A stretch of 64,000 nt of DNA from Bacteroidota bacterium. Its GTDB lineage: Bacteria; Bacteroidota; Bacteroidia; AKYH767-A; OLB10. Below are positions 62,871-64,000 of this stretch, piece by piece (position 1 is the first letter of the stretch; each line of letters opens with the position of its first letter). Made by a program: the position numbers and the translations under genes. The stretch is from NCBI GenBank assembly GCA_016714535.1, contig JADKDR010000005.1, positions 186,001 to 250,000 of the forward strand. Reading direction: 5' to 3'. The notes beneath the pieces were generated by a model that was not told the origin of the DNA, searched no databases, and was given only the letters and a program-made list of their open reading frames with translations.

Positions 62871-63133
62871 GATTTCATATTCCATTTTCGGTTTATTTTT
62901 GCCTTGTTATTTTTAGCTTCTTAGCAGATTATTGATAATGGCCAAGGGACTGATAAGCGACTTCATACTGCCACATTTTCCATCCATCTGCCACGTAAAA
63001 TCCATTATCCTAGGGGTAACTGCCAAAAATGCGTTACATCCACTTATGGCAATAAATTTGAAGAAGGGGCAGAGGAAATTTTTTCCTAATTCTTAATAAA
63101 TTCTTAAGTAAAATTAAATTAAAAAAAATTAAA

Positions 63134-63409
63134 ATGTCTATGAACATCACTCCTCTTGCTGACCGCGTAATAGTTGAGGCAGCAGCAGCCGAAGAAAAAA
63201 CAGCTTCAGGTATTATTATCCCTGATACTGCAAAAGAAAAACCACAGCAAGGCACCGTAGTAGCTGTAGGTAAAGGTAAGAAAGACGAACCTATGACCGT
63301 AAAGGTTGGCGATAAGGTTTTGTATGGCAAATATGCCGGTACTGAGATTAATCACTCAGGTAAGGAATATTTAATTATGCGCGAAAGCGATATTTTCGCA
63401 GTAGTGTAA
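63134..63409 (+). CDS. groES: Co-chaperonin GroES
   Basis: Heptameric lid of the GroEL chaperonin. 91 residues, complete: N-terminal ITPLADRVIVEAAAAEEKTA with the mobile loop SGIIIPDTAKEKPQQGTVVAVG (about residues 21-42), then KVGDKVLYGKYAGTEI and the C-terminal EYLIMRESDIFAVV. ATG at 63134. groEL begins 133 bases after its stop with no terminator in between, so the two form the standard operon. No CIRCE operator (TTAGCACTC-N9-GAGTGCTAA) was found upstream, so control probably does not use HrcA here. Confidence 0.97.
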   Translation: MSMNITPLADRVIVEAAAAEEKTASGIIIPDTAKEKPQQGTVVAVGKGKKDEPMTVKVGDKVLYGKYAGTEINHSGKEYLIMRESDIFAVV

Positions 63410-63541
63410 ATTGTAAAGTTGAAAATAAAAAACGTTTAGCACAGTGAGTAAAAAGCTTGCCTAGCATTCGAATCAAATTCTGCTTTCAAAAATTTCAAAT
63501 AAAAAATCAAAAATTAATAACTAAGAAATAAAAACAATAAA

Positions 63542-64000
63542 ATGGCAAAGGATATCACATTTAATTTAGAAGCACGCGATGCGCTGAAGCGCGGAGTAGA
63601 TGCATTAGCAAATGCAGTTAAGGTAACGTTAGGCCCCAAAGGTCGTAATGTAATTATCGACAAAAAATATGGATCACCATCCATTACCAAAGATGGAGTA
63701 ACCGTGGCAAAGGAAATCGAATTGAAAAATCCGATTGAAAACATGGGTGCCCAAATGTTGAAAGAAGTAGCAAGCAAAACAGCTGATGTAGCCGGTGATG
63801 GAACAACTACAGCAACGGTATTAGCCCAGGCAATTGTAACGGCAGGCTTGAAAAATGTTGCTGCAGGTGCAAATCCAATGGATTTGAAGCGTGGTATTGA
63901 TAAGGCTGTTGCAAGTGTGGTAGCTGAATTAAGAAACATGAGCAAAGAAGTTGGTGACGATAATAGCAAGATAGAGCAAGTTGCTACTATTTCTGCAAAC
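63542..64000 (+). CDS. groEL: Chaperonin GroEL (partial, 5' end only)
   Basis: The first 153 codons of GroEL. Visible: MAKDITFNLEARDALKRG start, KVTLGPKGRNVIIDKKYG (about 28-45, with the LGPKGRNV ATP-site segment), ITKDGVTVAKEIEL and the catalytic DGTTTATVLAQ segment (Asp at about 86). The reading frame is open to the window end. The downstream part is outside. ATG 63542 gives the usual start. Confidence 0.97.
   Translation, partial: MAKDITFNLEARDALKRGVDALANAVKVTLGPKGRNVIIDKKYGSPSITKDGVTVAKEIELKNPIENMGAQMLKEVASKTADVAGDGTTTATVLAQAIVTAGLKNVAAGANPMDLKRGIDKAVASVVAELRNMSKEVGDDNSKIEQVATISAN

Noticed and set aside
62894..62901. TATTTTTG as a groES promoter box
   Set aside because: It matches TAnnTTTG but would leave a leader of about 225 bases and lies in T-rich DNA without a -33 element.
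63005..63541. CIRCE (HrcA operator) upstream of groES or between groES and groEL
   Set aside because: No TTAGCACTC-N9-GAGTGCTAA was found. The TTAGCACAGTGAG at about 63437 has only one half and no partner arm.
1..64000. tRNA, rRNA, CRISPR arrays, insertion sequences and phage genes
   Set aside because: A few GGTTCGA-like T-loop strings occur (for example near 9268 and 40632), but all lie inside protein genes without an acceptor stem. No direct-repeat arrays, transposase or integrase frames were seen.

Overview
The window is chromosomal DNA from a member of the Bacteroidota, most likely an environmental Chitinophagales/Sphingobacteriia-type organism; the order is a guess. Evidence for the phylum: many type IX secretion (T9SS) substrates with type A C-terminal sorting domains or a gliding-motility-associated (CHU_C-like) C-terminus, PKD-rich surface proteins, a GIN-domain protein, two DUF1573 proteins, a bacillithiol deacetylase (bshB1), and repeated promoter boxes of the Bacteroidota form TAnnTTTG. 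The DNA is AT-rich and genes are tightly packed. I saw no tRNA, rRNA, CRISPR array, prophage or insertion sequence.

Layout. 1-1840: divergent sugar permease (cut by the window edge) and galactokinase. 1848-6602: a 1584-residue PKD surface protein. 6885-9742: DinB-like protein, thymidylate kinase, ferredoxin-NADP reductase and dapD, all on the minus strand. 9874-14009: a repeat-bearing acidic TPR protein coupled to secG, a serine hydrolase and a DUF805 protein. 14258-19020: TPR protein, recN, bshB1, dxr. 19464-27921: epimerase, DUF1028 and PKD secreted proteins, small unknowns, a SirB1-like protein, a GIN protein and a universal stress protein. 28066-31350: two DUF1573 proteins and a broken EF-G-like GTPase. 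32122-36705: a giant T9SS protein split by one in-frame TAG. 36919-42193: malate dehydrogenase and a partial complex I operon (nuoA,B,C,D,H). 42479-48794: polysaccharide genes (aminotransferase, two glycosyltransferases, a Wzy-like polymerase, an O-antigen-ligase-like protein). 48964-52451: acetyltransferases, a lone LutA-like Fe-S protein, an Atg22-like MFS protein. 52698-60505: a minus-strand block of DUF4331 surface protein, TonB-dependent receptor, TPR protein, HupE/UreJ-like membrane protein, ECF sigma factor and anti-sigma factor. 60789-64000: a secreted serine hydrolase with a T9SS tail, then groES and the start of groEL.

Two things deserve most attention. First, the 52.7-60.5 kb block looks like a self-contained, sigma-regulated envelope module of unknown substrate. 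Second, four genes are broken by single-base changes: three frameshifts, each restored exactly by adding one base (two in clear A/T homopolymers, one in a short AAAATTT tract), and one in-frame TAG. Clustering at homopolymers points to sequencing or assembly error, but the EF-G-like break sits on a textbook-form -1 slippery heptamer, so recoding cannot be excluded from sequence alone.
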